Origin: Planctomycetaceae bacterium
Lineage (GTDB): Bacteria; Planctomycetota; Planctomycetia; Planctomycetales; Planctomycetaceae
Assembly (NCBI GenBank): GCA_015487825.1
Contig: WFOZ01000407.1
Span: 1 to 5,367 of the forward strand
DNA: 5,367 nt
Reading direction: 5' to 3'
The position numbers and the translations under genes are program-made. Positions 5,015-5,367 of the stretch are shown here, piece by piece. Under the pieces are notes generated by a model. The model worked only from the letters and a program-made list of their open reading frames with translations. It was not told where the DNA came from and did no database searches. Numbering within the stretch: position 1 is the first letter of the stretch; each line of letters opens with the position of its first letter.

Positions 5015-5367
5015 TTACTTTTTTAACTGCTGTAAATAAGTGATTAAATCCTGCATCTGCTGTTTGTTGATTTTCTGTTCCAGTCCTTCGGGCATCAATG
5101 ATTTTCCGGTCCCTGTAATTTCATCAATGTTTTGTCGCAAGATGGTTTCCTTGACGTTCTCTGCTCTTTTCAGTGTGATACTTGTGGGTGATTCGCTGAC
5201 AATAATACCTGTCACAACACGTCCCGATTCGAGTACGACGATATACTGTGTATAATTTGCCAGCACTTCACGATTCGGGTCAATCATTTGAATCAACAAT
5301 GTTTCCGGCGTAGCGTTTTGAATGGTAGCCAGATTCGGACCGACATCGTGTCCGCTGCTTCCTACTT
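5015..5367 (-). CDS. C-terminal part of a PVC-type heme-binding protein
   Basis: The minus-strand frame is open from the right edge to a TAA at 5015-5017, giving 116 residues of a gene that starts outside the window. The visible sequence begins [15 protein letters not shown], then [43 protein letters not shown] and [11 protein letters not shown]. This order (GPNL, DPN, dosage of a small beta domain, [10 protein letters not shown]-x-x-YL) matches the Pirellula/Verrucomicrobium heme-binding domain (TIGR02603). Its CxxCH heme site should lie just upstream of GHDVGPN, beyond the edge. Such proteins are usually large, exported and carry propeller or HEAT repeats ahead of this domain; none of that is visible. 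Internal TTG or ATG codons at 5299 and 5287 are not real starts, because the family homology continues upstream of them. The gene converges on the DUF1559 gene. Confidence 0.85.
   Translation of the reverse strand, partial: VGSSGHDVGPNLATIQNATPETLLIQMIDPNREVLANYTQYIVVLESGRVVTGIIVSESPTSITLKRAENVKETILRQNIDEITGTGKSLMPEGLEQKINKQQMQDLITYLQQLKK

Noticed and set aside
5015..5299. A complete 94-residue minus-strand gene starting at 5299
   Set aside because: The start would be TTG, and the frame continues upstream with [11 protein letters not shown], which belongs to the same heme-binding domain. It is the end of a larger gene.

Overview
The window looks like a piece of a planctomycete chromosome, probably from the Gimesia/Rubinisphaera side of the phylum. 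This is judged from gene types and was not tested by a search. The supporting signs are two Tat-exported sugar-type enzymes, a secreted DUF1080 protein, a DUF1559 pseudopilin with the H-X9-DG C-terminus, and the tail of a Pirellula/Verrucomicrobium-type heme-binding protein. Intergenic DNA crowded with short palindromic and CCGTG-type repeats fits the same group.

Layout: 1-469 is gene-free and repeat-rich. Two plus-strand genes follow with a 52-nt gap and no terminator between them: a secreted DUF1080 protein (470-1321) and a Tat-exported amidohydrolase of the L-fuconolactonase type (1374-2360, GTG start). A 196-nt gap holds a good sigma70-like promoter (2430-2458) ahead of a Tat-exported Gfo/Idh/MocA oxidoreductase (2557-3864), which ends at a strong hairpin terminator (3893-3924). 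The next gap (3865-4075) stacks the terminator, a 68-bp near-perfect palindrome flanked by a 6-bp direct repeat, and a degenerate GTTCCC-type hairpin repeat. Then come a DUF1559 pseudopilin-like gene (4076-4999) and, convergent with it after only 15 nt, the C-terminal part of a minus-strand heme-binding protein (5015-5367) that runs off the right edge.

How the genes may work together (inference): DUF1080 proteins are linked to hydrolysis or lysis of 3-keto sugars, Gfo/Idh/MocA enzymes oxidise sugars or reduce keto sugars, and COG3618 amidohydrolases open sugar lactones. All three carry export signals, so the first three genes could be an extracytoplasmic route for oxidising and cleaving a glycoside. 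No substrate can be named from sequence. The DUF1559 and heme-binding genes look like independent units.

The most notable non-coding signal is the element at 3931-4010. Its 8-bp terminal inverted repeats abut identical ATAGAA hexamers on both sides, as expected for a small non-autonomous mobile element with a target-site duplication. I see no rRNA, tRNA, CRISPR array or complete transposase.
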